Shown here: one piece after another, positions 5,532 through 12,334 of the stretch | How the letters are laid out: each line of letters begins with the position of its first letter | Numbering within the stretch: the first letter of the stretch is position 1 | From: an uncultured Bacillus sp. | GTDB taxonomy: Bacteria; Bacillota; Bacilli; Bacillales; Cytobacillaceae | Direction: 5' to 3' | DNA length: 14,913 nucleotides | Assembly: GCA_937894355.1 (NCBI GenBank) | Contig: CALCRD010000340.1 | Location: 1-14,913, forward strand | Notes under the pieces: generated by a model | Seen by the model: only the letters and a program-made list of their open reading frames with translations | The model's database searches: none | What the model was told of the DNA's origin: nothing | Program-made: the position numbers and the translations under genes

Positions 5532-7991
5532 TTGGAGAAAAGTCTAAAAATAGGCGGAATGACCTGCGCAGCTTGTGCCAAAAGAATTGAAAAAGTAACA
5601 TCAAAGCTAGATGGTGTCCTTCAATCTAGTGTAAATTATGCAACCGAAAAGCTAAGCATTCATTTTGATGAAGCAAAGGTTTCAATTCCGGATATTCAAG
5701 CAACCATAAAAAAAGCTGGCTACGAAGTCATTCTTGAATCGAGTTCAAAATCATTAAAAATAGAAGGAATGACCTGTGCAGCTTGTGCGAAAAGAATTGA
5801 AAAGGTGACATCAAAGCTAGAGGGCGTTATTGAATCAAATGTAAATTACGCAACTGAAAAATTAAATATTAGCTATGACCCCGAAAAGGTACGGGTTTCA
5901 GACATAAAGAATGCAGTCGAAAAGGCCGGGTACAAAGCAATTGAAGAAGAAACAACTACTGTCGATGCAGATAAAGAGAGAAAAGAAAAGGAAATAAAAG
6001 TATTGTGGAAAAAGTTCGTTATATCTGCAATCTTTACAATTCCTCTTCTCATTATCACAATGGGCCATATGTTTGGTGAGGCAATTGGATTTGAGCTTCC
6101 AGAGATTATAGACCCAATGATGAATCCTTTGAATTTTGGATTAGCACAATTACTATTGGTACTACCGGTTTTATTCGCTGGTAATAGATTTTACACAGTA
6201 GGCTTTAAATCTTTATTTATGAGAAGTCCTAATATGGATTCCCTTATAGCTATTGGTACATCTGCTGCAGTTATTTATGGAATATTTGCTATTGTAAAGA
6301 TTTATCAGGGGGATTCAGATTATGCCGCGAATTTATATTTTGAAGCAGCAGGTGTCATAATAACCCTTATATTACTAGGTAAATATTTAGAATCTGTAAC
6401 AAAGGGGAAAACCTCTGAAGCAATCAAGAAACTTATGGGACTTGCTCCTAAAACAGCTATCATTATTAGAGATGATAAAGAGATAGAAATTCCGATTGAA
6501 GAGGTTGAAGTTGGCGATATTATCGTCGTTAAGCCAGGGGAAAAAATGCCTGTTGATGGAGAAGTAATCGAAGGGACGACATCAGTAGATGAATCCATGC
6601 TTACAGGTGAGAGCATCCCGGTTGAAAAGAATATTGGCGATAAAATTATTGGTGCGAGCATCAATAAAAATGGATCCATTAAATATAAAGCAACAAAAGT
6701 CGGTAAAGATACTGCTTTAGCTCAAATTATTAAACTTGTGGAGGATGCTCAAGGCTCAAAAGCTCCAATCGCTAAAATGGCAGATGTCATTTCTGGCTAT
6801 TTTGTTCCAGTAGTTATTGCTATAGCCATTGTATCGTCGTTGGTTTGGTATTTCTTTGGCGGGGAATCTAGCATATTCGCTTTAACCATATTTATCTCAG
6901 TCCTTGTAATAGCTTGCCCTTGTGCATTAGGTTTGGCAACTCCTACTGCTATTATGGTGGGTACTGGTAAAGGTGCTGAATATGGTGTACTAATAAAAAG
7001 TGGTGTAGCGTTGGAGACTGCTCACAAAATAAATACAATAGTATTTGATAAAACAGGTACTATTACTGAAGGTAAACCAAAGGTAACGGATATAGTGACA
7101 GCAAACGGAATTTCGGAAGAATACTTGTTGCAATTGGCAGCATCAGCAGAAAAGGGATCTGAACATCCACTTGGAGATGCCATTGTAAAAGGTGCCGAGG
7201 ATCAAGGATTGGAATTTAAGAAACTTGACTTCTTCAAAGCAATTCCAGGTCATGGTATCGAGGTAAAAATAGATGGTAAAAATATTTTACTTGGCAATAG
7301 AAAGCTTATGGTTGAAAGCAGAATATCATTAGAAAACCTTGAGGCAACTTCAGACAAGCTAGCTGAAGAAGGCAAAACCCCAATGTTTGCTGCAATAGAC
7401 GGCAAGATTGCAGGAATTATCGCAGTTGCTGACACTGTAAAAGAACATAGTAAAAAAGCCATTGAACAGCTTCATAAAATGGGTATTGAGGTTGCGATGA
7501 TTACTGGTGACAACAGGAGAACAGCAGAAGCCATTGCCAAACAGGTAGGAATAGACCGGGTTCTTGCAGAGGTTCTTCCTCAGGACAAAGCAAAAGAGGT
7601 TAAGAAAATTCAAGGAGAAGGCAGAAAGGTAGCAATGGTTGGGGATGGAATCAACGACGCTCCAGCTCTAGCTCAAGCAGATATTGGTATCGCCATTGGT
7701 TCAGGAACAGATGTTGCCATGGAATCAGCTGACATTGTCCTGATGAGAAGTGACTTAATGGATGTACCAACAGCTATCCAACTAAGCAAGAAAACAATAT
7801 CTAATATTAAACAAAACTTATTCTGGGCGTTTGGTTACAATTCTTTAGGCATCCCTGTTGCGATGGGAATCCTCTATTTATTTGGTGGTCCACTGTTAAA
7901 TCCAATTATTGCAGCCGCAGCAATGAGCTTTAGCTCAGTGTCTGTATTATTGAATGCATTGAGATTGAAAGGATTTAAACCAGCTAGATAA
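5532..7991 (+). CDS. copA: Cu(I)-exporting P1B-type ATPase
   Basis: A membrane ATPase of about 819 residues that pumps Cu(I) out of the cytoplasm. It has two N-terminal HMA domains with G-M-T-C-A-A-C (Cys12/Cys15 and Cys82/Cys85), then eight predicted helices with the metal-site C-P-C motif (462-464). Other landmarks are T-G-E-S (from 358), the phosphorylation motif D-K-T-G-T (Asp506), S-E-H-P-L (His545-Pro546) and G-D-G-I-N-D-A-P (from 704). Y-N (in F-G-Y-N) and M-x-x-S-S near the C-terminus mark the Cu(I) subgroup; silver transport is also possible. I chose TTG 5532 because GAGGTG lies 6 bases upstream. GTG 5523 has no such site but would add only three residues. The two HMA domains are very similar in DNA sequence. 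No CsoR or separate CopZ gene is beside it. A 94-base gap without a terminator links it to the next gene. Confidence 0.95.
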   Translation: MEKSLKIGGMTCAACAKRIEKVTSKLDGVLQSSVNYATEKLSIHFDEAKVSIPDIQATIKKAGYEVILESSSKSLKIEGMTCAACAKRIEKVTSKLEGVIESNVNYATEKLNISYDPEKVRVSDIKNAVEKAGYKAIEEETTTVDADKERKEKEIKVLWKKFVISAIFTIPLLIITMGHMFGEAIGFELPEIIDPMMNPLNFGLAQLLLVLPVLFAGNRFYTVGFKSLFMRSPNMDSLIAIGTSAAVIYGIFAIVKIYQGDSDYAANLYFEAAGVIITLILLGKYLESVTKGKTSEAIKKLMGLAPKTAIIIRDDKEIEIPIEEVEVGDIIVVKPGEKMPVDGEVIEGTTSVDESMLTGESIPVEKNIGDKIIGASINKNGSIKYKATKVGKDTALAQIIKLVEDAQGSKAPIAKMADVISGYFVPVVIAIAIVSSLVWYFFGGESSIFALTIFISVLVIACPCALGLATPTAIMVGTGKGAEYGVLIKSGVALETAHKINTIVFDKTGTITEGKPKVTDIVTANGISEEYLLQLAASAEKGSEHPLGDAIVKGAEDQGLEFKKLDFFKAIPGHGIEVKIDGKNILLGNRKLMVESRISLENLEATSDKLAEEGKTPMFAAIDGKIAGIIAVADTVKEHSKKAIEQLHKMGIEVAMITGDNRRTAEAIAKQVGIDRVLAEVLPQDKAKEVKKIQGEGRKVAMVGDGINDAPALAQADIGIAIGSGTDVAMESADIVLMRSDLMDVPTAIQLSKKTISNIKQNLFWAFGYNSLGIPVAMGILYLFGGPLLNPIIAAAAMSFSSVSVLLNALRLKGFKPAR
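5547..5940 (+). repeat. Tandem HMA-domain duplication within copA
   Basis: Two copies of about 210 bases with a fixed 210-base offset (for example GGAATGACCTG at 5556 and 5766). Similarity is highest around the CxxC motif and the following helix and fades toward the ends of the domains. It suggests a duplication inside the gene or gene conversion between the copies. Confidence 0.75.
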
Positions 7992-8085
7992 ATGAAAGTT
8001 ATAGTTGGCCTTACAGGGTATTTTTGTTGCAACATACACAATCTCTTTTAAGAATCTTAACTAAGCGAAGCTGGGGAGAATACTT

Positions 8086-8592
8086 ATGAATAAAAAAAGT
8101 ATGAAAATCCTCGTTTTAGTTGTAATGATTGGGCTGTTCGTTTACTTTGGCGTAGCCTATGCAAATAAAGGTGAATATACGGGTGTGGGTGAGGCCGGAT
8201 TCAACTTTGAACTGGAAGACCTAAATGGGGATTTGATTAAGTTGTCTGATTTTAGAGGGCAGGTAGTCATACTAAATTACTTTGCTACCTGGTGTGGACC
8301 GTGTGTGGATGAAGCACCTGAACTGGAGGCTTTTGAAAAGGAATATGGGGAGAGGTTGAAGTTGTTGATAATTGACCGAGGGGAAACAAAAGACCGTGTA
8401 AAGAAATTTATCAATGAATATAAAACAACCTCCACATATTTATTTGATTACAAGCAAAAGGTGTCAAAAGCATACAATGTAATTGCACAACCTGAAACAT
8501 TTGTTATTGATAAAGAAGGAATCATCCAAGATCATATTAAAGGACCAGTCACAAAAGCAGATCTTTATAATCTTGCAAGCAAATATGATTAG
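8086..8592 (+). CDS. ResA/TlpA-like membrane-anchored thiol-disulfide oxidoreductase
   Basis: 168 residues. A short basic N-terminus and one hydrophobic helix (about 7-26) anchor it outside the membrane. The thioredoxin fold carries F-A-T-W-C-G-P-C (Cys70, Cys73) and the cis-proline segment Q-P-E-T-F (Pro136). Proteins of this family reduce disulfides in exported proteins, using electrons from a CcdA-type transporter; a candidate lies at 3314. ATG 8086 has GGGGAG 7 bases upstream. It lies 94 bases after copA with no terminator between and no promoter box of its own, so it is probably co-transcribed. The partner could be apo-cytochrome c, a copper protein or the Cys-rich lipoprotein that converges from the other strand; the sequence does not decide. 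Confidence 0.9.
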   Translation: MNKKSMKILVLVVMIGLFVYFGVAYANKGEYTGVGEAGFNFELEDLNGDLIKLSDFRGQVVILNYFATWCGPCVDEAPELEAFEKEYGERLKLLIIDRGETKDRVKKFINEYKTTSTYLFDYKQKVSKAYNVIAQPETFVIDKEGIIQDHIKGPVTKADLYNLASKYD

Positions 8593-8593
8593 A

Positions 8594-8644
8594 AGTATGG
8601 GGTCCCAGAAAGTAGGCGTCACTGACTTTCTGGGACCCCATATT
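8594..8644. repeat. Large perfect stem-loop after the thioredoxin-like gene
   Basis: TATGGGGTCCCAGAAAGT (8596-8613) is followed by an 11-base loop and its exact complement (8625-8642). Two further pairs (one A-T, one G-U) extend the stem outward. It starts two bases after the stop codon. No T-run follows on the plus strand, so it is not a classic terminator. It may still end or stabilise the copA-resA transcript, or be a small mobile palindrome. Confidence 0.85.
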
Positions 8645-8665
8645 ATTACAATAAAGTTCAGAATG

Positions 8666-8698
8666 ATAAATAAAGGCCAGCGCTTTAAAACGCTGGCC
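8666..8698 (-). terminator. Terminator of the minus-strand lipoprotein operon
   Basis: GGCCAGCG (8675-8682) pairs with CGCTGGCC (8691-8698). Read on the minus strand it is followed by TTTATTTAT. It lies about 45 bases after the TAA at 8743-8745, the stop reached when the UGA at 8881-8883 is read through. This agrees with the longer gene end. Confidence 0.65.
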
Positions 8699-8742
8699 GG
8701 AAATATAAATAATAGATTAACCTTTTGTCATACACTTAAATG

Positions 8743-9195
8743 TTAATCATTTGGTACTTGAGTAGGTGTTGGATCACCATAGTAATCATATTTATCAAGA
8801 ATTTTGCTATTAATTTCTTTTAAACTTTTGCCATCTTTATACATATCGGTTGCCTCCCGGGCAACTACTACACAGATGTCTCACGATATTCCCATTGTGT
8901 CCCAACCAGTTACTGCATTGTCAGGTCCCATACCATCTACGAAGCAATCCAAATTGCTTTTATGTCCATCTATTGCATAACAGCCACAAAAACATGGAGC
9001 GACTGACAATGCTTCAGGATACTCCGAGGCAAGTACATAGGCCTCTTGAACTTGATCACTAGCGTTAAGAACAAAATCCGGAAATGGTTCATGTTTAGAG
9101 TCTAATGTTTCTAATGACCCTTCCTTGGAACCACAACCTGTTAGAAATCCTATCATTAGGACACTCATAAGTCCCAAGACTAGAAGTTTTTTCAC
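8743..9195 (-). CDS. PCYCGC-motif lipoprotein with in-frame UGA, candidate selenoprotein
   Basis: Reading through one UGA (8883-8881), the frame gives 150 residues ending at TAA 8743-8745. Start GTG 9195 is preceded by GGAGGG at 6 bases; an ATG at 9213 lies before that site. The signal peptide ends in the lipobox F-L-T-G-C (Cys21). The family motif appears as A-P-C-F-C-G-C (Cys68, 70, 72) with H-K-S-N-L-D-C-F (Cys84). At residue 105 the codon is UGA, in M-G-I-S-U-D-I-C, where family members as I recall them have Cys of a CxxC pair. The 46 codons after it still look like the family (G-K-S-L-K-E-I, D-K-Y, P-T-P-T). A SECIS-like hairpin follows. Other readings are a recent nonsense mutation or a sequencing error, giving a 104-residue product. 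Function unknown; probably an extracytoplasmic thiol or metal protein. Likely co-transcribed with the gene at 9292. Confidence 0.8.
8830..8883 (-). promoter_or_regulatory. Candidate bacterial SECIS element
   Basis: On the minus-strand RNA, UGA (8883-8881) is followed by 15 bases, then GUUGCC (8865-8860), loop CGGGA (8859-8855), and GGCAAC (8854-8849). The loop begins 21 bases after the UGA and has G as its second base. Published bacterial SECIS models ask for a short stem with a G in the first two loop positions, roughly 16-37 bases after the UGA. CAUCU (8878-8874) and AGAUG (8836-8832) could close a lower stem. The stem-loop is GC-rich in an AT-rich gene. Confidence 0.55.
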
Positions 9196-9291
9196 CTTGG
9201 TCCCTCCATTCAAAGAAGATAATCTATTTCTACCTTTTAAGTTTGATAGTAGTTTTTAGACCTTTAAGAAATTGTTGAAATTATATTTTGT

Positions 9292-9543
9292 TTATAAACG
9301 GTTCATCATCTGGGTGGTTTGTTGTGTTTGTGTATTTTTATTTTCATCTGAACCATGACAAGTGTTGTACATGTCCTCTAATTCTTGTTTTGAAAAATCA
9401 GGGTGCATTTCTTGCATAAAAGGTAGCATTTTTTTAAAGTTTAATAATCCTTCCTCTGTATCAGTGGTTGCACCATAAACGGCTGTTCCAGCTCCTAAAA
9501 CAAAAGCAACACTCAATAGTCCCAACGCTACTTTTTTCTTCAT
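9292..9543 (-). CDS. Small secreted Met/His/Cys-containing protein
   Basis: 83 residues with a Sec signal peptide (M-K-K-K-V-A-L..., cleavage likely after A-V-Y-G-A near residue 25). The mature part has N-F-K-K-M-L-P-F-M-Q-E-M-H-P, D-M-Y-N-T-C-H-G and a final Q-M-M-N-R-L. I recall similar small Bacillus proteins of unknown function, sometimes misnamed as FAD/FMN dehydrogenases. Scattered Met, His and one Cys (Met43, Met46, His47, Cys62, His63, Met79, Met80) would suit Cu(I) binding outside the cell, but this is inference. ATG 9543 has AAAGGAG 8 bases upstream. An island-type promoter box lies about 25 bases before it. The lipoprotein gene follows 96 bases downstream without a clear terminator. 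Confidence 0.8.
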   Translation of the reverse strand: MKKKVALGLLSVAFVLGAGTAVYGATTDTEEGLLNFKKMLPFMQEMHPDFSKQELEDMYNTCHGSDENKNTQTQQTTQMMNRL

Positions 9544-9568
9544 AAACTCAACTCCTTTCTTTTATTTG

Positions 9569-9602
9569 AGCATAACTCTAAATTATGCAGATTTTATGGA
9601 TT
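9569..9602 (-). promoter_or_regulatory. Copper-island promoter box 5 (for the 83-residue protein)
   Basis: On the minus strand: AATCCATA, AAA, TCTGCATA, nine bases, then TATGCT (9574-9569). The start would be near 9562. It is divergent from box 6, and the two share the 270-base intergenic region. Confidence 0.7.
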
Positions 9603-9690
9603 TTGGGCGTAAAGATTAAAAAGTAACAATAAGTACAAAAGAGGAATATTGCATTCGTCTTTCTCAAAGAAAGTTTATAGTTCCAAAATA

Positions 9691-9724
9691 TCTCCATAGT
9701 TTCTTTAAAATTTTTTATTATACT
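9691..9724 (+). promoter_or_regulatory. Copper-island promoter box 6 (for the two-component operon)
   Basis: TCTCCATA (9691-9698), GTT, TCTTTAAA (9702-9709), nine bases, then TATACT (9719-9724). The leader would be about 83 bases. If the regulator encoded downstream binds here, the operon is autoregulated. Confidence 0.75.
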
Positions 9725-9813
9725 AAAGGAGAATAAAGGCTTCAATATATGAAATATTATTACAGCGGTCATTAAATGGAAAATATAATAATAGTAAACA
9801 ACAGGAGCAAAAA

Positions 9814-11196
9814 ATGAAAATAACTCAAAGAATAAATAAAATATCTTTTAAGCTTGGTTTTTTATTTAGTTTGGTTTTTCTAGCATTGATTTTTATTTTG
9901 GAATTGGTTTTATACGGGATATTTACGAACATTTTCGTTGATTACGTAACCCAGGATTTGATGGCAAGGGGAAGAAACCATGTGGAAATTTTGGAAGCGA
10001 ACTATAGTAAGGAGACCATCAGCCATGTTGTTATTATGGAAAAAGGCTCAAGAACATCTACATTAATAACAGACTCCGACAATCAGGTAGTAGCCTCATC
10101 TGTTCAGCCAGACCAAGATATGAAAAGTCATATCCTAAAGAGTGGCGATATTGAAATGAATGAAATTTTGGAGAAGGACTGGAAAAACCACGATTACCTT
10201 ATCACTGTTACATCAATTGGGAATGGAAATGGGCATTTATATATGTATTATCCAGCAAAAATAATAAGGGAAATTGTCCTAGTTTTAAAAATTTTGATCT
10301 TCCTTACGTTTGTTGGAACAATTCTTTTGTCGTTTGGATTGATAGGAATTCTATCTCAAAAGATTACAAGACCTCTTTTAATCATGAAGGATGCAACTAA
10401 AAAAATGGCAAAAGGGGAATATAAACAAATAATTACAACCAAAGGAAATGACGAAATTGCACAGCTTGGCCAAACCATTCAGAGACTAGGGGAACAACTC
10501 CAGGATTATGAGGACACGAGGAACGACTTTTTAGCGGATATTTCTCATGAACTTCGGACTCCTTTAACTTATATTAAGGGTTACAGCGATATTCTAAGTA
10601 AGGGAATGTATCGGAACAGTGAAGAACAAGCTGAATATACAACCATCATAAACAAGGAAGCAAATAGGCTATCTTTCCTTTTGAATGACTTATTTGAGAT
10701 GAGCAAACTTCAGGTGGGAAAATTTGAGCTTTCAATAGAAGTAGCAAACATAAACTCAATTCTTAATAAAGTTGTCATGAATCTTACACCTGCTGCAACG
10801 GAAAAGGGGATAAAGATAATCTTGAAACTGGATAAGGATATTCCTAAACTTCGTTTGGATGTACAGAGAATAGAACAAGTCTTTTATAATCTGATTGAAA
10901 ATGCCATTAAATATACCGAAAAGGGAAAACTTATCATAAAGTCTTACCAGGAAAAAGAAAGGGTTATGATTGAAATTAGGGATACTGGAATGGGAATTCC
11001 TAAACAGGACATCCCTAAAATATGGGAAAGATTTTATCGGGTTGATAAATCGAGAACACGCAAGACAGGTGGGAGTGGCATTGGATTATATGTGGTGAAA
11101 CAAATCATCGAGGCTCATGGAGGGAAAATCGCCGTTGATAGCGTGGAGGATGAAGGCTCTACATTTAAAATTTATTTAAACAGCAAATATAACTAA
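9814..11196 (+). CDS. Sensor histidine kinase
   Basis: 460 residues. Helix 1 (about 13-38), an extracellular sensor domain (about 39-148) and helix 2 (about 152-178) are followed by a HAMP linker. The kinase core has S-H-E-L-R-T-P-L (His245), N-L-I-E-N-A-I-K-Y, D-T-G-M-G-I, W-E-R-F-Y-R and G-S-G-I-G-L. The sensor part has several His and Met, including N-G-H-L-Y-M-Y-Y, but no clear copper site. The layout resembles BaeS/ResE-type kinases. ATG 9814 has AGGAG 7 bases upstream. It precedes its regulator, the reverse of the usual regulator-then-kinase order, and its promoter carries the island box. Context suggests that it senses copper, silver or envelope thiol stress (inference). Confidence 0.92.
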   Translation: MKITQRINKISFKLGFLFSLVFLALIFILELVLYGIFTNIFVDYVTQDLMARGRNHVEILEANYSKETISHVVIMEKGSRTSTLITDSDNQVVASSVQPDQDMKSHILKSGDIEMNEILEKDWKNHDYLITVTSIGNGNGHLYMYYPAKIIREIVLVLKILIFLTFVGTILLSFGLIGILSQKITRPLLIMKDATKKMAKGEYKQIITTKGNDEIAQLGQTIQRLGEQLQDYEDTRNDFLADISHELRTPLTYIKGYSDILSKGMYRNSEEQAEYTTIINKEANRLSFLLNDLFEMSKLQVGKFELSIEVANINSILNKVVMNLTPAATEKGIKIILKLDKDIPKLRLDVQRIEQVFYNLIENAIKYTEKGKLIIKSYQEKERVMIEIRDTGMGIPKQDIPKIWERFYRVDKSRTRKTGGSGIGLYVVKQIIEAHGGKIAVDSVEDEGSTFKIYLNSKYN

Positions 11197-11231
11197 TGGA
11201 AATGTGACTCTATTGGAGATGAAATAAAACA

Positions 11232-11903
11232 ATGGAAAGAATATTAGTCGTTGATGATGAACTTGAAATGAGAAAATTGATTCGGATCTATCTTCAAAGT
11301 CAATTTTATGTTGAGGAAGCAGAGAATGGCGAAGAGGCATACCATAAGGTGCAATTATCTGTGTTTGATTTAATCATTCTTGATGTTATGATGCCAAAAA
11401 TGGATGGGTGGGAAACGCTCGAAAAGATTAGGGAGTATTCAGATGTACCTATCATGATGTTAACCGCAAAAGGAACTGTACAAGACAAGGTGACCGGTCT
11501 GTCTTCCGGAGCTGACGATTATCTTGTAAAACCATTTGATGGAGCAGAACTTATTGCAAGAGCTCAAGCCCTTTTACGAAGAGCAAACCTTCAGTACAAA
11601 GAAGTGTCGGTTATGAAATATAAAGGAATTGTCATCAATAGGGGTGCTCGGGTTGTAACACATGAAGGACGACCTATTAATCTTACACAAACAGAATTTG
11701 ATATCCTAGAGTCGTTAATAAACCACAAAGGAAAAGTACTATCAAGAGAGCAATTAGTTGAACTGGTCTGGGGATTGGAGTTTCAGGGGGATGACCGAAC
11801 CGTGGATTCCCATATAAAAAATCTTCGAGAAAAGTTAAAGGTGTCTGGAGTAGATAAGTCATTTATCCAAACCGTTTGGGGTGTTGGATATAAAGTAGAA
11901 TAA
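11232..11903 (+). CDS. OmpR/PhoB-family response regulator
   Basis: 223 residues. The receiver domain has the acidic pair Asp8-Asp9, the phosphorylation site Asp51 in I-I-L-D-V-M-M-P-K, the switch Thr in M-L-T-A and Lys in L-V-K-P-F. The C-terminal winged helix has L-T-Q-T-E-F-D-I-L, V-W-G and the R-T-V-D-S-H-I-K-N-L-R-E-K recognition segment. Such regulators bind as head-to-tail dimers to direct repeats with an 11-bp period, which is the geometry of the nine boxes listed in this window. It starts 35 bases after the kinase; the GGAG is rather far (13 bases) from the ATG. Partner: the kinase at 9814, and perhaps the sensorless kinase at 4333. Confidence 0.93.
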   Translation: MERILVVDDELEMRKLIRIYLQSQFYVEEAENGEEAYHKVQLSVFDLIILDVMMPKMDGWETLEKIREYSDVPIMMLTAKGTVQDKVTGLSSGADDYLVKPFDGAELIARAQALLRRANLQYKEVSVMKYKGIVINRGARVVTHEGRPINLTQTEFDILESLINHKGKVLSREQLVELVWGLEFQGDDRTVDSHIKNLREKLKVSGVDKSFIQTVWGVGYKVE

Positions 11904-11912
11904 GGTGAGATT

Positions 11913-12146
11913 ATGAGACAAATTTGGTCAAAGTTCCTTTCGGTATTTTTCATTATTTTAGGAATCTGTTTACTTCTTTTTGTTTTGAGAATGGTCTGGT
12001 TTCCTCCGAGTTCAATGGGAATGATGATGGGAAAGAGTATGATGATACATCATTTGATCCATATGTTTAGTCAGTTATTTTTTTTATCTTTTATTGCAAT
12101 CGTAATTATCGGCATAGTATGGACTTTTACAAACAAAGGGAAATAA
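11913..12146 (+). CDS. Met/His-rich mini membrane protein
   Basis: 77 residues with two hydrophobic helices (about 8-28 and 52-72). Between them is a segment M-G-M-M-M-G-K-S-M-M-I-H-H-L-I-H-M-F, with seven Met and three His, probably on the outer face. AGGTGA lies 5 bases before the ATG, and the gene starts 9 bases after the regulator's stop, so it is the third gene of that operon. I do not recognise a named family. The Met/His cluster suggests Cu(I) or Ag(I) binding, perhaps as an accessory to the kinase or to exported copper proteins (inference). Confidence 0.75.
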   Translation: MRQIWSKFLSVFFIILGICLLLFVLRMVWFPPSSMGMMMGKSMMIHHLIHMFSQLFFLSFIAIVIIGIVWTFTNKGK

Positions 12147-12225
12147 AAATCCAATAATTTGAAGGGGGTATTATGCCTTTTGTACAAAATTAAAATTTAT
12201 CATTGTAGTATGTTTTGTAATACGA

Positions 12226-12259
12226 TTTTCATAGTTTCTACATACAATACGTTTTAATA
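12226..12259 (+). promoter_or_regulatory. Possible copper-island promoter box 9 with no obvious gene
   Basis: TTTTCATA (12226-12233), GTT, TCTACATA (12237-12244), nine bases, then TTAATA, or TTTAAT one base earlier. It points toward the hairpin at 12283-12318, with no coding frame between. It could make a short RNA of about 55-60 bases, or be a relic. Confidence 0.4.
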
Positions 12260-12280
12260 ATCTTAATCTCCCAAAAATCA

Positions 12281-12320
12281 GAGTAAAAGAAGTGGTTTTT
12301 TATGCCACTTCCTTTTACGT
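12281..12320. terminator. Stem-loop terminator between the regulator operon and the oxidase
   Basis: GTAAAAGAAGTGG (12283-12295) pairs with CCACTTCCTTTTAC (12305-12318) with one bulged base and a 9-base T-rich loop. It lies 17 bases beyond the oxidase stop codon on the minus strand, so it is the likely oxidase terminator. The T-runs are imperfect on both strands. Confidence 0.6.
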
Positions 12321-12334
12321 GTAAAGCGAACAGT

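Noticed and set aside
8483..8746. Plus-strand frame across the end of the thioredoxin-like gene
   Set aside because: Out of frame with a well-supported gene, crosses two hairpins, and has no ribosome binding site or family features.
9195..9292. Separate promoter box before the PCYCGC lipoprotein gene
   Set aside because: On the minus strand a pattern with roughly the right spacing exists, but each half-site matches only about five of eight bases. Co-transcription with the gene at 9292 is simpler.
12158..12185. GGGGG...CCTTTT as terminator of the kinase-regulator operon
   Set aside because: Only about four base pairs can form, which is too weak to call.
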